DNA of 64,000 bases. It comes from Phylloscopus collybita. Lineage: Eukaryota > Chordata > Aves > Passeriformes > Phylloscopidae. Positions 24,925 through 36,990 of the stretch are shown one piece after another. The notes under the pieces are model-generated. The model worked only from the letters and a program-made list of their open reading frames with translations. It searched no databases and had not been told where the DNA came from. A program made the position numbers and the translations under genes. The stretch lies in contig JAJNNQ010000026.1 in NCBI GenBank assembly GCA_027886175.1, forward strand, positions 17,417,501 through 17,481,500. The letters run 5' to 3'. Each line of letters begins with the position of its first letter. Within the stretch, counting starts at the first letter, position 1.

Positions 24925-26505
24925 AATCTAACATCTTAGCATGACTGAATTAAACAGAGCATATTATGCTGATTTTCAGAGTCAGCCCAGTAATTTAATT
25001 TTCATAGCAGTTCCTTTGATTGTAGCAACCATTTTATGAAACATTAATAAAACTTCTTTTTTATGTAGCATACATCCCTTTTCCATTTCATTAAGAAAAA
25101 AGACAGGATGTACAAATTTGCTGACCATTAGCACTGTAAATGACAAAAACAAATGAAAGATAATTTTTAATGCAGTACCACTGTGGTGGGTAGGCTATAT
25201 TTGGCTTCACAATAATTTCAGCACAAATTAGAAGAGACAAACAAACTGTACATGGATTTGCCATATTGTACTGCAATGTCATTTCATAAATCAGAATAGA
25301 CTACTATGGGTGTGCATGTGTGTCCATATACTATTTTTATATGTAATTACAGTTGGTAATGATATATTCATTGAAATAGATTCTTCTCTTGCTTTTACTG
25401 GTACAAATTGCATAATTATTTGGAATTAATATCAACTTAAAACTGGTGTAAATGAATAGAGGAGATAATAAATGTAGCTATCTTCTTGGGATAGTGCAAT
25501 ACACACATACAACTGTATGTCTGTAATCAGGTGTCATTGGTCCAACTACATGTCATCATGGGGAAAAAAAAAGGCAGAAATTTTGAAAATTTTCAACAGG
25601 GATTTATTCTACAAGATTTTACAAAAATATGGGGAAAAAAAATTAATATCAATTTTATATTTTTGTTTCCTTCCATCCTGCTTCTCGGCAACTCCTTGTT
25701 TTTCTCTACATATTATAACAAGATTGAAGACATGAAGTGCATAAATAGATGAACGAAAAAATGAATGAGAGAAAGGAAAAGCTTCTGTTAGGATAATTGT
25801 CCTTTTCTCTTTAAACCAAAATTTCTCTTTACATTTTTGCTTTGGAAAAGCAGACAAAATTTTTTTCAGCAAAAATGTCTTCCTTGAAGAAATACTGACA
25901 CCTCTTTAACCAGAGAAAATACGTTTTGCAGACAGGAAAGACATGTCACAAAAACATGTTCTCATTTGGTTACAAAATCTGTTTCTTTGTTGACTCCCTC
26001 ATTTAAATGCTGCCTCAAAGTCAGACTCCTATCATAACAGATAGACACAGAAACTCATATGTGGAAAGACACACATGTTTATATTTATCTATATGTATAT
26101 TTATATGTATATTTATTTACATATACAAAACATGCAGTCACAGACAAACTCTGTGTAAAAATAAAGACCATGAAGTGAAGCATTCAAATGACAAGTTTTC
26201 TCACATTTAGACCGCCTGCCCATGTACACAGAGTCATCAAAGCCACAGGATTACATGTCAGTTTTTCCCCTGTGATAACTTAGTTCCAGAAAAAAAAAAC
26301 CAAACCAACAAAACCCAGCAAACTTAAATACCTGGCTGGTTAGTGTACAGTCAGTGTTAATTTTTTTTTATATATTTATTTTAATGTTCCCTTGTGAAGG
26401 GAAAAATTACTCATTCATCTCACAGCGAGGGACCAGACTCTAAAAGATGCTATGGAGTTTATTCATAGAAATGGAAAGCACCAGTGGGAAACATCCAGAT
26501 CTAAT
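24925..26505. other. AT-rich non-coding DNA with a TA-rich microsatellite-like run
   Basis: A TATATTTA/TATGTATA-type run covers about 26,078-26,128. The short A-rich run near 26,289 has no retroelement in front of it. No gene feature was seen. Confidence 0.6.
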
Positions 26506-26509
26506 TCAA

Positions 26510-26585
26510 ACTTTTTGTGTGATCTCTATCAGACCACATCCTCCCTCTGTGTCTCAGCTTTTCCTTAGTAAAATATCATTAGATA
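26510..26585 (+). mobile_element. Probable MIR-type SINE relic
   Basis: TGTGTGATCTCTATCAGACC, a CTCTGTGTCTCAGCTTTTCC block and then AGTAAAATATCATTAG follow the MIR order (tgtgtgacctt, ctctgtgcctcagtttcc, tgtaaaatg). It is short and diverged, so this call is weaker than the 11.5 kb copy. Confidence 0.5.
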
Positions 26586-26994
26586 TATATTGGTTAGACT
26601 GTACAGATGGAGTTATCTGATTTCACTTCAGTTTTCAAAAAATCAGGCTTCTTTATAATTAAAGTACCTGTTGGGAGTCAAAGAAGAGCAACAGCTGCTG
26701 CAAGAGGGTCTGTTCATTTGCAATTCCACCAGAACAGGATGCACAGGTTTTCAGCTTTGGTTCCTTTTATTTGGTCACTACAGGGCGACTCCAGGCAGCT
26801 CTCATAGATGGTGCAGCTCTTCTGGGATGTCAGGTGCCTCATGCTGTCTTAGAAGAGCCCTACCCTAGGTTTGTTGCTCCTAGGTTGGCTGTGTAGTCCT
26901 TGCACAATAGATTCCTCATCTTAGACTTTTGCAAGAGGAAGTCATCCAGCAGGTATATTTTATTTGCTATTGATTTGGAAAAGGAAATTTCTCT

Positions 26995-27045
26995 TTCATC
27001 ACTATCTTCATCTGTAAAATGAGGGTAATGTTTATTGCTTAGCAA
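26995..27045 (+). mobile_element. Possible MIR-type SINE fragment
   Basis: Only the segment ATCTTCATCTGTAAAATGAG followed by GGTAATG matches, which is the most conserved part of the MIR core. The flanks are not recognisable, so chance similarity cannot be excluded. Confidence 0.4.
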
Positions 27046-27049
27046 AGCA

Positions 27050-28255
27050 GCTTTAGATCATCCTGTGACATATATAGTTTCAAGGTGTCATAAACCTTCC
27101 AAAGATTCATTTTTGTGTACTCAGTATTACAGTGATAGCAACTGAATGGACACATAAATTACATTACAAACTGTGGCTGCTTTTCCAGGTTTGTTTCTTT
27201 TCTTCTAAAAATTTTATTATCCAATAATAATCAGTGAAAACATGCCAGTAACATGTAGAAAATACTTATTGCACAATGAACTAGTTTTTACATTTCCTTT
27301 GATTTTTTTTCTGTAGGATTGCATTCCTGCAAAAGTCCTTTTCAGAGTTATTGTCCATTACACAAAAAAGATTTTATTTCACCTTTTGTGTGATTTTGTG
27401 CAAGAGTGACACAATTTTATATTTTTAAACTTTGTATTATTTTAAGTGGTAGCGTGGTTTAATATTCAGTAAAGTCTCTAGCAAGTACACATACAAAATG
27501 CTTTAAAGTAGCTTCCCCAGAAAATTCCAGGAGGATTTACATAAAGTTTCTTCATCCAACATACACAAATAATTCCTCTAATTACATCAAATGTACTAAC
27601 CCTTTGCTCCCATTCAAATTGAAGGATTTAATTATGAAGGAAAATCGATACTTCATACTGCAGCCTATAAAGTTATTAGTTTGAGCAAAGAATTTTGCAA
27701 GCCACAAAAAGGTTGCAAATTGCAGCACATCACAAATTTTAATGTAGAGGGGAAAGGCAGACTATGGCACCATCTTTATTGAGAGAATTTTACGAAGGTG
27801 ATTTTGCATTCATCATATCTGCTTCTCACAGAAAGAAGCGTGGTTTTCCCAGGTCATATTTTTTCTATTGAAATTATTCTACATGCCAGTAATATAGAGT
27901 TTGTTTTGCTTGCAAGAGTTTTTTTGTTTGGTTTGTTGTTTTGCTTTTATCTTGGGGGGGGGTTTTCTTTCTTTTTTTTACTTTTTTTTTTTCCCCAGAG
28001 AAGGTATACAAGCAGGCTAATGACCAATATCACAATTAAGCAAATTAAATTCATTAAGAAAAATTTTTATCAGAACCTTGAAAGGATGCTTGCAAGTTCC
28101 TGGTGCACTGCAGCTACACTGGTCAAAGAAGGAGGAACAACTCTAGTTTCAGCAGGCAGAGTTGTAACTAACAAAAAGTGGAAAGAATATCCTGGGTTAT
28201 GTAACCATGCACTAATCATTCCTTTCAAAAGGCATTAAAAAAGACAGAAAAAGGG
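27050..28255. other. AT-rich non-coding DNA with homopolymer runs
   Basis: A run of nine G lies at 27,954-27,962, followed by interrupted T runs to about 27,993. The 146-codon open frame over it (27,798-28,238) owes its length partly to this low-complexity stretch and has no domain. Confidence 0.55.
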
Positions 28256-28259
28256 TAAA

Positions 28260-28830
28260 ATGTCCAGAAATTAAGTTATATGACCGACCGGGCTGCAGTT
28301 TCTCAGAAGTTTAATCTGTACTGCTAGTCAAATGAAAAAACAGATGTTGGCTTCAGTATTTTCTTGCAGTGTTGTTTTTGATTGAAAACTTTGTGAATGT
28401 TTGTGATATTGCTGAGAGCCTATTGGCAGATGAGCATCTCTTGCTATAGTCTCCATCATTATTTGCCTGTCTTGTCTATTAACGAGCACTATCATCCCAT
28501 CGTAAGATGACAGCTGCAACACGTACTCAGGCGCAATAAACAGCTAAATGAGGCGCACAGCAATTTCACTTGTCACCAGAGCCCTCGGCACGACTGGCTG
28601 CACAGCTTGATGCATAAATTCATGAGGCTGTTGCATATGATGGAGTATGCCTGGCTGAAAGAGGTGATGGATAGCAGGGCAGCTAAAAATGGCCATCACC
28701 TTGACTCTGTCAGGACATTTTTTAAAAGTACCCCATCAGCTCTCTTGCATTCTTTTATGTACACTATCCCCAAGCTAAAGGCTTTCGAAAGTACTGATAG
28801 AAGACTTTTCCTTACTGACGGTTTTTGGAT
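28260..28830. other. Candidate conserved non-coding element (28.5 kb)
   Basis: This is the block with the strongest conserved-element character. CpGs are unusually frequent for the area (28,285, 28,289, 28,482, 28,501, 28,521, 28,531, 28,553, 28,585, 28,591). The sequence includes GCGCAATAAACAG (FOX/CDX-like, 28,531-28,543), GGCGCACAGC, and TGCATAAATTCATGA (28,611-28,625, a POU dimer-like arrangement) followed by TTGCATATGATG. An open frame at 28,607-28,834 has no domain and no splice signals I trust. A distal enhancer is the simplest reading; a non-coding RNA exon is possible. Confidence 0.4.
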
Positions 28831-28834
28831 CTAA

Positions 28835-29465
28835 AGTCAAGTTTCTTCTTAGGTTCAGTGAATGTCATATATGCTACTAATGTGTAGGGTGAAATGGTCC
28901 TCTAATAATTGTTCGTTCAACACACAGTGGAGTTATGAGGTTAAACAATCTAAAATGCTGGTAAAGTGCATACATGCACACAAAGACATGTATGACAGCA
29001 ATATTCTTGAAGCCATGTGCAACAGTACGTTCAATTACAAACATGCATACAAAACTATGCTTTGCAAAAAGCTATAGGTAGCGTTCTGGAGTACATTATG
29101 CAAAATGAATACAGGTTGAAATAACATGCCATTACATACTGTTGGATCCAAATTATAAATGGATTTTTTAATAAGTCAGTAAAACTGAAGGGAAAATTAC
29201 CACAGAGAAAAATGGACATATTGCTCTCAGAGTTTCCAAATAAAGCCCAAAACTCAGGTTGCCATAAGCACAGAATTTAATGTCCCAGTGAAATTCCTTG
29301 CATCCCCTGTATCTATGTTACTGGAAGCCACCTAAGGAAGACAAATACAAAGGCAACAAAATCAATGAGGCAGTTTCCTGCAAAGCTTCACGCATTAATC
29401 TCTATCACACAGAGAAATATACACCACTACAAGGGAAGGAAGTCACTTGTTCTCTAATAAAAGAG
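28835..29465. other. AT-rich non-coding DNA, no recognised feature
   Basis: Short open frames (28,862-29,077 and 29,298-29,504) carry no domain. No repeats were recognised. Confidence 0.6.
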
Positions 29466-29469
29466 AAAA

Positions 29470-30278
29470 CCCTTGGTAATAAGCAATTAATAAAGTTGTC
29501 ATGATTAGTTATGCAACTATGAATCAATGTTCATGATGAAAATGACCACTCTCATGATTTAACATATCTATGATCTGGTGGTATTGCAAACATCATTGCC
29601 ACGTTGAAGCCCAGAGAAACACTGTGGATGTTTTCTTAACATTGTTAATGGCAAATTTTAACAGAAGGTGGTTTCCCTGTCCTGCACATGCATATCTGTA
29701 TATCTGAGTGCAAAGCATCTCCTGCTGCCTCTTGTAGCTCTGAAACTCTCTTTTGGGCTGGCCAGGTCTGCCTGGTTCCTGTCTGCAGTAGAAGGCGTTT
29801 AGATTTTCCCTGCCTCCTGACATCTGCCAGCAGTATCCTGGCACCCAGGTGCAGATTTTTCAGGCCAGCTGCAGCCAGATGCCACTGGGTCTGCTTGCTG
29901 CTCAGGTCACCAAGTGATGGGAAACACCCCTGAGTGGGACCACTCAGTGACATTTCTGTTCCTTCAAGCTCTTACACTCTGCAGCCAGTCATGTGGTCCC
30001 CATAGCTGTGGTGTCCAAGCACATACCAAGCAGTGACCTCAAAGAGCACAGGCACCCCTTGAAGACCTTGAGAAGGAACAGTTGCCCCATTGTGTCTTTA
30101 ATTTTCTCTGCAATCCCAACAGGGATGGAAGTGTTGGCACCATGTTAAGGTGCCATTCTCCCACCCACTGGCTCCCCTTGGGATGGTCAGCAGCTGATGT
30201 ATCTGAAATGCAGTGCCTGAATTTCTGAGGTGAGATTTTATCATGAGTTTTTATTAAAATTAATAGTGCATCTTGGGG

Positions 30279-30328
<50 letters not shown>

Positions 30329-30335
30329 AAAAAAA
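29470..30335 (+). other. Candidate polyadenylated retrocopy ending in A45
   Basis: A GC-richer block of about 650-850 bp ends with ATTAAA (30,253-30,258), 23 nt of spacer, and then an uninterrupted run of 45 A (30,282-30,326) plus A-rich sequence to 30,335. An AATAAA-type signal at canonical distance from a long pure A tract is the signature of a reverse-transcribed polyadenylated RNA. The sequence just after the tract, AAAGAGAACCCT, resembles AAAGAGAAAACCCT at about 29,459-29,472, which could be a target-site duplication with a small indel. No parent gene was recognised; open frames in the block have no domain. The 5' boundary is a guess. Confidence 0.35.
30282..30335 (+). repeat. Poly(A) tract, 45 uninterrupted A
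   Basis: Forty-five consecutive A residues, one G, then eight more A. This is by far the longest homopolymer of the window. Tracts this long mutate quickly, so it is likely young or polymorphic; sequencing error in its length is also possible. Confidence 0.97.
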
Positions 30336-30382
30336 GAGAACCCTAAATAGTGATTTAAGTGACTGATTTTCGATATGGCATG

Positions 30383-30396
30383 CTGCCATCTGGTGG
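30383..30396 (-). promoter_or_regulatory. Strong CTCF-type motif
   Basis: Read on the minus strand the sequence is CCACCAGATGGCAG. It fits every position of the vertebrate CTCF core consensus CCASYAGRKGGCRS. CTCF is the zinc-finger protein that anchors chromatin loops and boundaries, so a site in gene-poor DNA would be a plausible loop anchor. A match of this length is expected by chance occasionally in any long window, so occupancy needs data. It lies about 50 bp after the A45 tract. Confidence 0.5.
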
Positions 30397-30399
30397 ACA

Positions 30400-31415
30400 G
30401 CGATCTGATCTAGCGTTTGACCAGAGCTATGAGGAGCTGGGGCAAGGAAACAAAGATCTGCGTGGAGTTTTGAGGTCCTCTGCAGAGGAACCTGGCTCCA
30501 GTGCCAGTCTTCACTCTGCAAGGAAACCATCTCTTAAAAACCCGACACCCCCCACTTCCCCACGACTGCAGTGTTAGACACTGAATCCAGAAAACCTTGG
30601 CTTATTTTCTTGGAGCCCCTGGGAAAAACACGAAGAAAAGCCTGTCTTTCACACTGTCAGGAAGGATTAAAAAAAAAAAAAAAAAAAAAGGCAGCAGAAA
30701 AAGCACTACAGTGGAGCCACGGTGAAACTGCAACAGGCTTCTAAGCCTGTTCCACTTGTGGGTTGTCTTCTGGCTCACTTGGTAGATCAGAATGCTAGTC
30801 CTACGGATGAAGTCACGTCCTGGGAGGAAGCACTTAATGAGCACTCAAGCATTCAAATAAAGCTAAAAGGGAATCCAAAGAATGAGGCATTTAGGGAAAT
30901 TTTAAATTACACAAAACAGTGTCCATATTTTTGCCTTTATCCAGCTTCCATCAGAAGCATCTGTGGAAGCATGTTATTAAGTAATACTGGAATCCAGGCC
31001 ATTTCAAGTGCTAAAGAATTGGGGACAGTGTCTGGTAGGTCTGGTTAAAGAAGAAGGAAGAGGGAGGGAAAAAATTAACTGCATATTATCATAGAGACAG
31101 TATGTTTATTCACATTTCTATTTTCCTAGCTTATGCTTTCATGAAAATACAGCAGTGAAGCTTTTATCAGTGCCACATTTACTGTCCTGAATATCAAAGC
31201 TCAAGGAAAATGATTCTTCTTTAAATGAATGCAATAGTACAACACGCAGCCTAAGAGCTGCTGTAATTCAAGAACTTCACAAATGCTATGAAAAGGCAAC
31301 CAGAAAAAGAGATTTGTGTCTCATGGTGTGTGTGTGTGTATCAAGCTCTTTACAAAGCATTCGCACACTTTGTCCTAAACACGGTAATCAAGTTTCCCAC
31401 TGAGAGACTTGAAGA
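30400..31415. other. Non-coding DNA, moderately GC-rich, no confident gene
   Basis: Open frames at 30,359-30,577 and 30,722-31,048 have no recognisable domain. A second A run of 21 bases lies at 30,669-30,689. A (GT)n run lies at 31,325-31,339. Confidence 0.55.
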
Positions 31416-31421
31416 TCAAGA

Positions 31422-31490
31422 CTAGGGGCCAAATTCTGCTCTTATAGTTACATGTTCACCTGTGTAACTGACAGCAGAATTTGCCCTTAG
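31422..31490. mobile_element. Palindromic MITE-like relic
   Basis: The left arm (31,422-31,454, with GGCCAAATTCTGCTCT and AGTTACA) is nearly the reverse complement of the right arm (31,457-31,490, with TGTAACTGACAGCAGAATTT). The arms match over roughly 25 of 33 positions around a very short centre. This fits a small non-autonomous DNA transposon. The arm sequence resembles a palindromic repeat I remember as common in turtle and crocodilian genomes, but I cannot name the family with certainty. Confidence 0.6.
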
Positions 31491-31494
31491 GACT

Positions 31495-34400
31495 TTAAAC
31501 TTGATCTGCTATTCGATGGGCAGCTCGTGCACTGATCTGAGCACCAGAGTGATGTGCTCCTGTCAACCTGTGAATCAGAGGAATTGCTGCTCTCATACAG
31601 AGGAGGAAAAAACCTCCTTGTAAATTGCTCTTGAAATCGCCTCATGCTTCTTTCTAGCAAGGATAGGCAAATTTGAACACAAAATTCAACATAAACTTAA
31701 ATAATGCTTAGATATCTGGGAGACAGATGCCATAGAAATACAAGCTGGTTGATGACTAATTGTATTTGCCTTTCATTTAGGACACGCCATGATAAAAGGA
31801 GTTAGTGAGGGGGAAAGAGAGAAATTTAAATGAAAAAATGCACGAAGCACACATAAATATGTACATGCTGCATATAAACAAAGCAAATTTAGACCAGCTT
31901 CATTGTAGTTCTTCACTGGCTAATTCAGAAAGTGTGCAGAAAAGAAGGTATTCTTTGTAAAACTGCCTTCATCCTCTGAAACAAACAACAAAAAAAGAGA
32001 TCAATACAGACAGGGCAAAAGGTTTTATTGGCTGAGATTACCTTGCAAAAACTACAGAATTGTCTGTCGAATTCTACATAAGTTAGCAACTTTGTGAAAT
32101 GGAATATATTTTTTCCAAATTTACTGCTTTGCATAAAATTAGTTAACACTGAGCACGGACTGTCAAAATGTGTCTAGTAGAATGAGGATATGGGACACTT
32201 GGGGAAGACAGCTGAGATAATTTTAGTTGCGGATACACTACCCTCAGCAAACCTTGACCCTGTTCAAGCAGCACTTGCAATCAGGATTTACTACACCGTG
32301 TTATCAAGCAGAGAGCCTGTTCTGTTTATGTAGATGTGTAGACTTCTCTCATGATGCCGGGCAGCCTTCCTTGGCTTTCTAGTCCCAGGCTCCTCTCCTT
32401 CCTGTGCCTAGATGCCAGATTAGCCCATTCTGGCAGCAGCCACATGAGAGGGAAGTGCTTTTGGCTAACATTGCCCTCACGCTGCTGTGGAAAATGTGAG
32501 TTAGTTGCAGTCACGCCTAAAGCCTCTGTGGATATGGGACTGGGCTAGCTCTAGCCATTTGAACTTTCAAATAGACCTAGAAGGTATGAAACTGTCACAT
32601 GAAAGATGGAGGTGCTCATTTAGTTTGTAAATCACATGTGATTGCTGCTATAATTTCTTCAATGGGGAAAGATGGCAAGAAGGCTTTCCTACATAAGTTG
32701 GCCAAAAGATATTTTTGATAGTGCTTAATGAAAGAATGTGTGATCTTTAAATCAGGGAGGTAAGCATTATTTTTTTTCTATGTATTGAAGTAATGTCAAT
32801 GCCTTAGTTACAAACTGCTATTGTCCCTGTGATGCTGCACTCTGCAGAAATAGACAAGAACAGCTTCTTTCTCAAGGTAACTGCCTGTCTCCATTTAGCA
32901 AACAAAATAAAAAAAGACTAGGTCGTAAACACGATTTTTAGGTACATTTTTTTTTTTCACTAGGAAAAAAGCTTATAAAGCTCATTGCAATGATCAACCC
33001 TGTCTTGCAAATGTAGAAAAGGACCATTTCTTTTGCTCAGACACCCTATTGACATTGTGGCTTGTATGAACAAGAATGGGATAAAAAATAATTTTTTAAA
33101 AAAAAATGCTTTATTGTCTTATTTTATTCTCTATTCATTTGCAAGTTATTCCATTTTCAAGGTCAACTGTTTGATAGAACACTTGGAAGGATATTCCCTG
33201 GACATATTTTTGAGGGGAAAAAATAATCCAGTTTGTAAACAAATGAAATAAAATGTGACAGAAGATGATATCAGACATGCAACATTTGTGACAGATGAAG
33301 CTCACAAAGATTGCCCACAGACTTCAGAATGTCTCCTTAGTGATCCCCTCTTCCTCAGGAAAGACTGCTGCTGGGTTTCCCTGGCCACTTCAAAAGTTCA
33401 TTCTAGTATCTACATTGAATTTCTAAGACTAAACTCAGTAAAATTAATGTATTTTAAACTGCCCAAGAGGTTCTATGAGTATCTCATAAACTCTCTTTCT
33501 CTTTCCTCTGGTCATCCTCTCTGCAAACACCCTTACTTCTTTTCCAGTCTCAGAAAACCCCTCAACTAACCAACAACAGTAATAAAAAAGAACATCCCTA
33601 AAAACTTCCCATAATTATTCTGCAAATGTCAGAATGGTAGCTGAAGCTCATCTCCTAATAACTTTTCCAATATTTCTCAGCTGTCTCAACAGGCTCTGTC
33701 AAAGTCTCATCCAAGTTCTTGATCCAGAAAGTTAAAATTACCTCAGGAATCACCTTTTTCAACCCTCAGACCTAGATCTCCTGAGCTTGTTTATATTTCT
33801 TGTCTACTTGCAACTGCTACGATAAGACCCAAAAGGCTGTGAACATTTTTTCCCACTGCGATAGACAGGAACAAAGCCTTCTTCAGAGAGCAGTGGATGG
33901 AAAGTAAATGGGTTCATAAGCTCTGAGAACACTAGCAGTGCTGCAGGCAGGGTAGCAGACAATATAAAATACAGTTAAAGAGTAAGAAAAATGTATTTAC
34001 TTTTGCTCCTTTAAGCTGTGAGCTATTTGAGAGGGTTGTGAAGGAGATCCTAGTTCAGAAGGGCGCAAAAAAATTTTACTTTTAGGGTCCACTATTGCCT
34101 CACAGACGTAAAGGAGGCAAATCCGATTTCAAAAGATTCACAACAGATGAGTTATAATCATGAAGGGTATGATACCCAAACCATTAGGAATAAACAGATC
34201 ATGTCTGGTAAGTATGCAGATAAACATAATTTCTGCAAATATAAGTAATTTCTCCTATCAGGTTCTCAGGACTTGATAGTAAATCGCAAACAACTAACAG
34301 AGTAGCTATAAATTGAAGAGACTAGAGAGAGGCATTTTGCAGATTTCTGAGAATTATTTGTGTCAGCTTGCACCTCATTTGTACTAGTAGAGTAAAAGGC

Positions 34401-35985
34401 ACTGTCTATAATGCTACAAAGAGGTCAGTACTGTATATACATACACATACACACTTTTTTTTGTTGTTGTTGTTTGCTAAATGTGAGGGCTTTGTTTTGG
34501 GGTTGGATTCCTTTTTTTTTAAATGAATAGTGCCTAGAAGGCACAAGAGAACCAACTAGAGAACCAACTACTGCATTAAATCAATATTGTGTCTTGTAAA
34601 ACACATAACAGCACTAGAAAATAACACATAATCTGAGAAAAACCATGGTCATGATGCATTTCTATCTCTGTGGAATGCTATAGAATGTAAAATATTTGCT
34701 TCTTTCTCCTTTCAATTTAAACCCTGCTTTCCTCTGAGATTATGCTCAAAAAGTATTTCAGCTTGAAGAATTAAGATAGAATGCTTACACATTTCTAGAG
34801 GTGTGGACTCTTCAACAAAACAAAAGGAATTAAGAAAAATTACTTTGAGGCTTTTTGCCCATCCTCCATCAATAAAGGGCTCTTAGCTTTGCCCCCAGCC
34901 CTCTGTCCAACCTGCACAACAAAGATACTGTATTGCTCCAGCAACCCAAGTGGTATATACAGACATGTACTGTAGTTGCTTTTATTTTTTTATTCATCAC
35001 TAGCTCTTTTAATTCTGAAATATTTGTTACTACTTCTAATACCTCTATTAGCCAGAGTGGTAGCAAGTTCCCGTAGATATTTTCCCTTGTGAAAGAAGAC
35101 TGAAATTTTGTAAGGTTTCATTTCCATTTAGGATGAAAATTAAGGCCTTTTGAAGCTTTAGTAAGGGGGAAGATGAATATGAGAAATGTCCCTGAGTCCC
35201 ATGTCTGTTGTAGGGGAAACTAGACCACCTCACCTCACATAATTTTTTGCTTCTCTCTCTCTCTGCCTCTCTCTCATGTGTACCTCAGCCACTGTTCTTT
35301 GCTATTTTGGGACGGCTCTCTTTCAAGGGGAGCTACAAACTTCTGCATAAATTAACTTTTACTGTCCCAAGAGGTAAACCTTGTGTATCCTCCACTCCAG
35401 TAAATAACCGAAGGCTGTTTGGTTGGAGAGTCTGTGTTGTGTTTACTTTTGCAGAGCAGGTCTGCAGCAGGACAGAAAATTCAGGTCAGAGCACTCACCT
35501 GTCTTGTGGAAGACGAAATACAAACCACCATGGTGAACCAAGAGGCAGAGGAATTGATTTGGCCTCTCTTACATCCCAAATCAGCAGGACCATTAGATTG
35601 TGAGCTACTCTGAGACTGTCCTGTCTTCTTACTGGACTTTCTAGCCTGCATCTCAGAAATCTTTAATGCAAAAAAACCCCAAAACATGCCAAACTGGTAC
35701 ACATCAGCAGCACATGTCACCCTTGAAAGACTACTTCTTCCTTTTGACAACAACTTTTTGGCAAAAATACTCCTAATATAGCACAGCTACATGTCCCACA
35801 CATAAAATCGGTTTAACCAACCAGTATCTACTGAGGCAAAGTCTGACTGACATAAACAAAAAAGTTATATCCTCTTCTCTTTCACATAGATTTTATGCTG
35901 CACTCATCGCTATGCTGCTGCCAGCACCATGTCAGTGATGCATATATGAATCAGTACAAACCATTCACAAGTTCTATATTTAAAA
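31495..35985. other. AT-rich non-coding DNA with small simple repeats
   Basis: Simple features are a direct 12-bp duplication GAGAACCAACTA (34,547-34,570, two adjacent copies), (TTG)n-like sequence at about 34,461-34,474 and a (CT)n run at 35,251-35,275. The longest open frame (35,247-35,603) begins in the (CT)n run and has no domain. No transposon was recognised. Confidence 0.55.
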
Positions 35986-35989
35986 GGCT

Positions 35990-36260
35990 CCGGATGTAGC
36001 AGTTCTTCCAGCCTCGTCAGATGTTCGGAGGCGGGTAGGCGTGAAGGGAGGAGAGGGGAAAGGAGTGTTCCGCTTCAAATTCCCACCAGTTTGTTTTGAC
36101 ATTTCCCTTGTACCGAAGTGGCTGGAGCTCACTCAGTGGCTTGCAGAGAGACGTGTGTTGCCAATCTGATATGATGACTCTGCATACACCGCCAAAAATT
36201 GTAGTGGATTTTTCATCTCGGAGCACAAAGCAAGCTCATGTTTAATTTGGTAGCTACTAT
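35990..36260. other. Candidate conserved non-coding element (36.1 kb)
   Basis: CpGs are retained at about 36,015, 36,025, 36,032, 36,040, 36,071, 36,115, 36,152, 36,190 and 36,219 within AT-rich surroundings, with a purine-rich AGGGAGGAGAGGGGAAAGGA segment (36,045-36,064) and a GCCAATCTGATATGATGAC segment at about 36,160-36,178 (CCAAT plus homeodomain-like sites). No reading frame makes sense across it. Enhancer-like character only; not tested for conservation. Confidence 0.32.
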
Positions 36261-36784
36261 CATCCCACCTTTTTTTGTGAGACATTGCTGCTTTACATGT
36301 GTATCCCTTTTTTATACAAGCAAATGACAGGCAATTTTTTTTCATATACTTTGCTCAATTATATAAGATTGTCACAAGAATGTAGAGGATGGGGAGAAAG
36401 TGAGCTGTTCTGGTGAGACAGCCGACAAAGGAGCAACTCCAGCTCCGTGTACTCTCTGGACTCGGCAGAAAGCCCTTCTGGTTTTTTCCTGATTCACACT
36501 ATATGAAGAAAATAAAAAATGTGGCAATGGGGAAGGGGAGGAACTCAGAAAGGTGGAGGTAAGGAAGGCAGGCAACAGAAGACTAAAACCTTGGCATTAC
36601 TGCCCTCCATATCAGGGAAATAAAGTGATGGTTTTGTTCAGATCTCCTCCCTCTCTGCCTTCATTTTCGATTTCTACATCATAACACACTTCCTTGTCCT
36701 GAAGGCATCTGCCCTCCAAGAGCCAGTTCTGTTTTGCTTGTGCCTTTATTATAGGCTTGGTGTCTCTGATACATGATTGAGGCC

Positions 36785-36791
36785 TGACTCA
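36785..36791. promoter_or_regulatory. AP-1 consensus TGACTCA
   Basis: Exact TRE/AP-1 heptamer within the duplicated module; the equivalent position of the other copy (37,085) reads CGACTCA. Confidence 0.4.
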
Positions 36792-36990
36792 TAAATAAGA
36801 GCTACTATAAATTTAAACCACTGTCTTGTTTAATCCCCTTTTGCCCACATAGCGAGGAAACTGACTGGAATTTATTGCCTTGCGTATTCTCCCTGATTTA
36901 TTCAGTCAGGAGCCTGCTTACGTTTTCCTCTATTTGACATTACTTTATATCTCATAACATAATATATTTTCATTATATTTTAACACACCA

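Noticed and set aside
30039..30530. 163-codon minus-strand open frame with a run of Phe
   Set aside because: It is held open by the complement of the A45 tract (poly-Phe) and has no domain.
35247..35603. 118-codon open frame with a Leu/Ser-rich start like a signal peptide
   Set aside because: The start comes from a (CT)n microsatellite; the remainder has no domain or splice signals.
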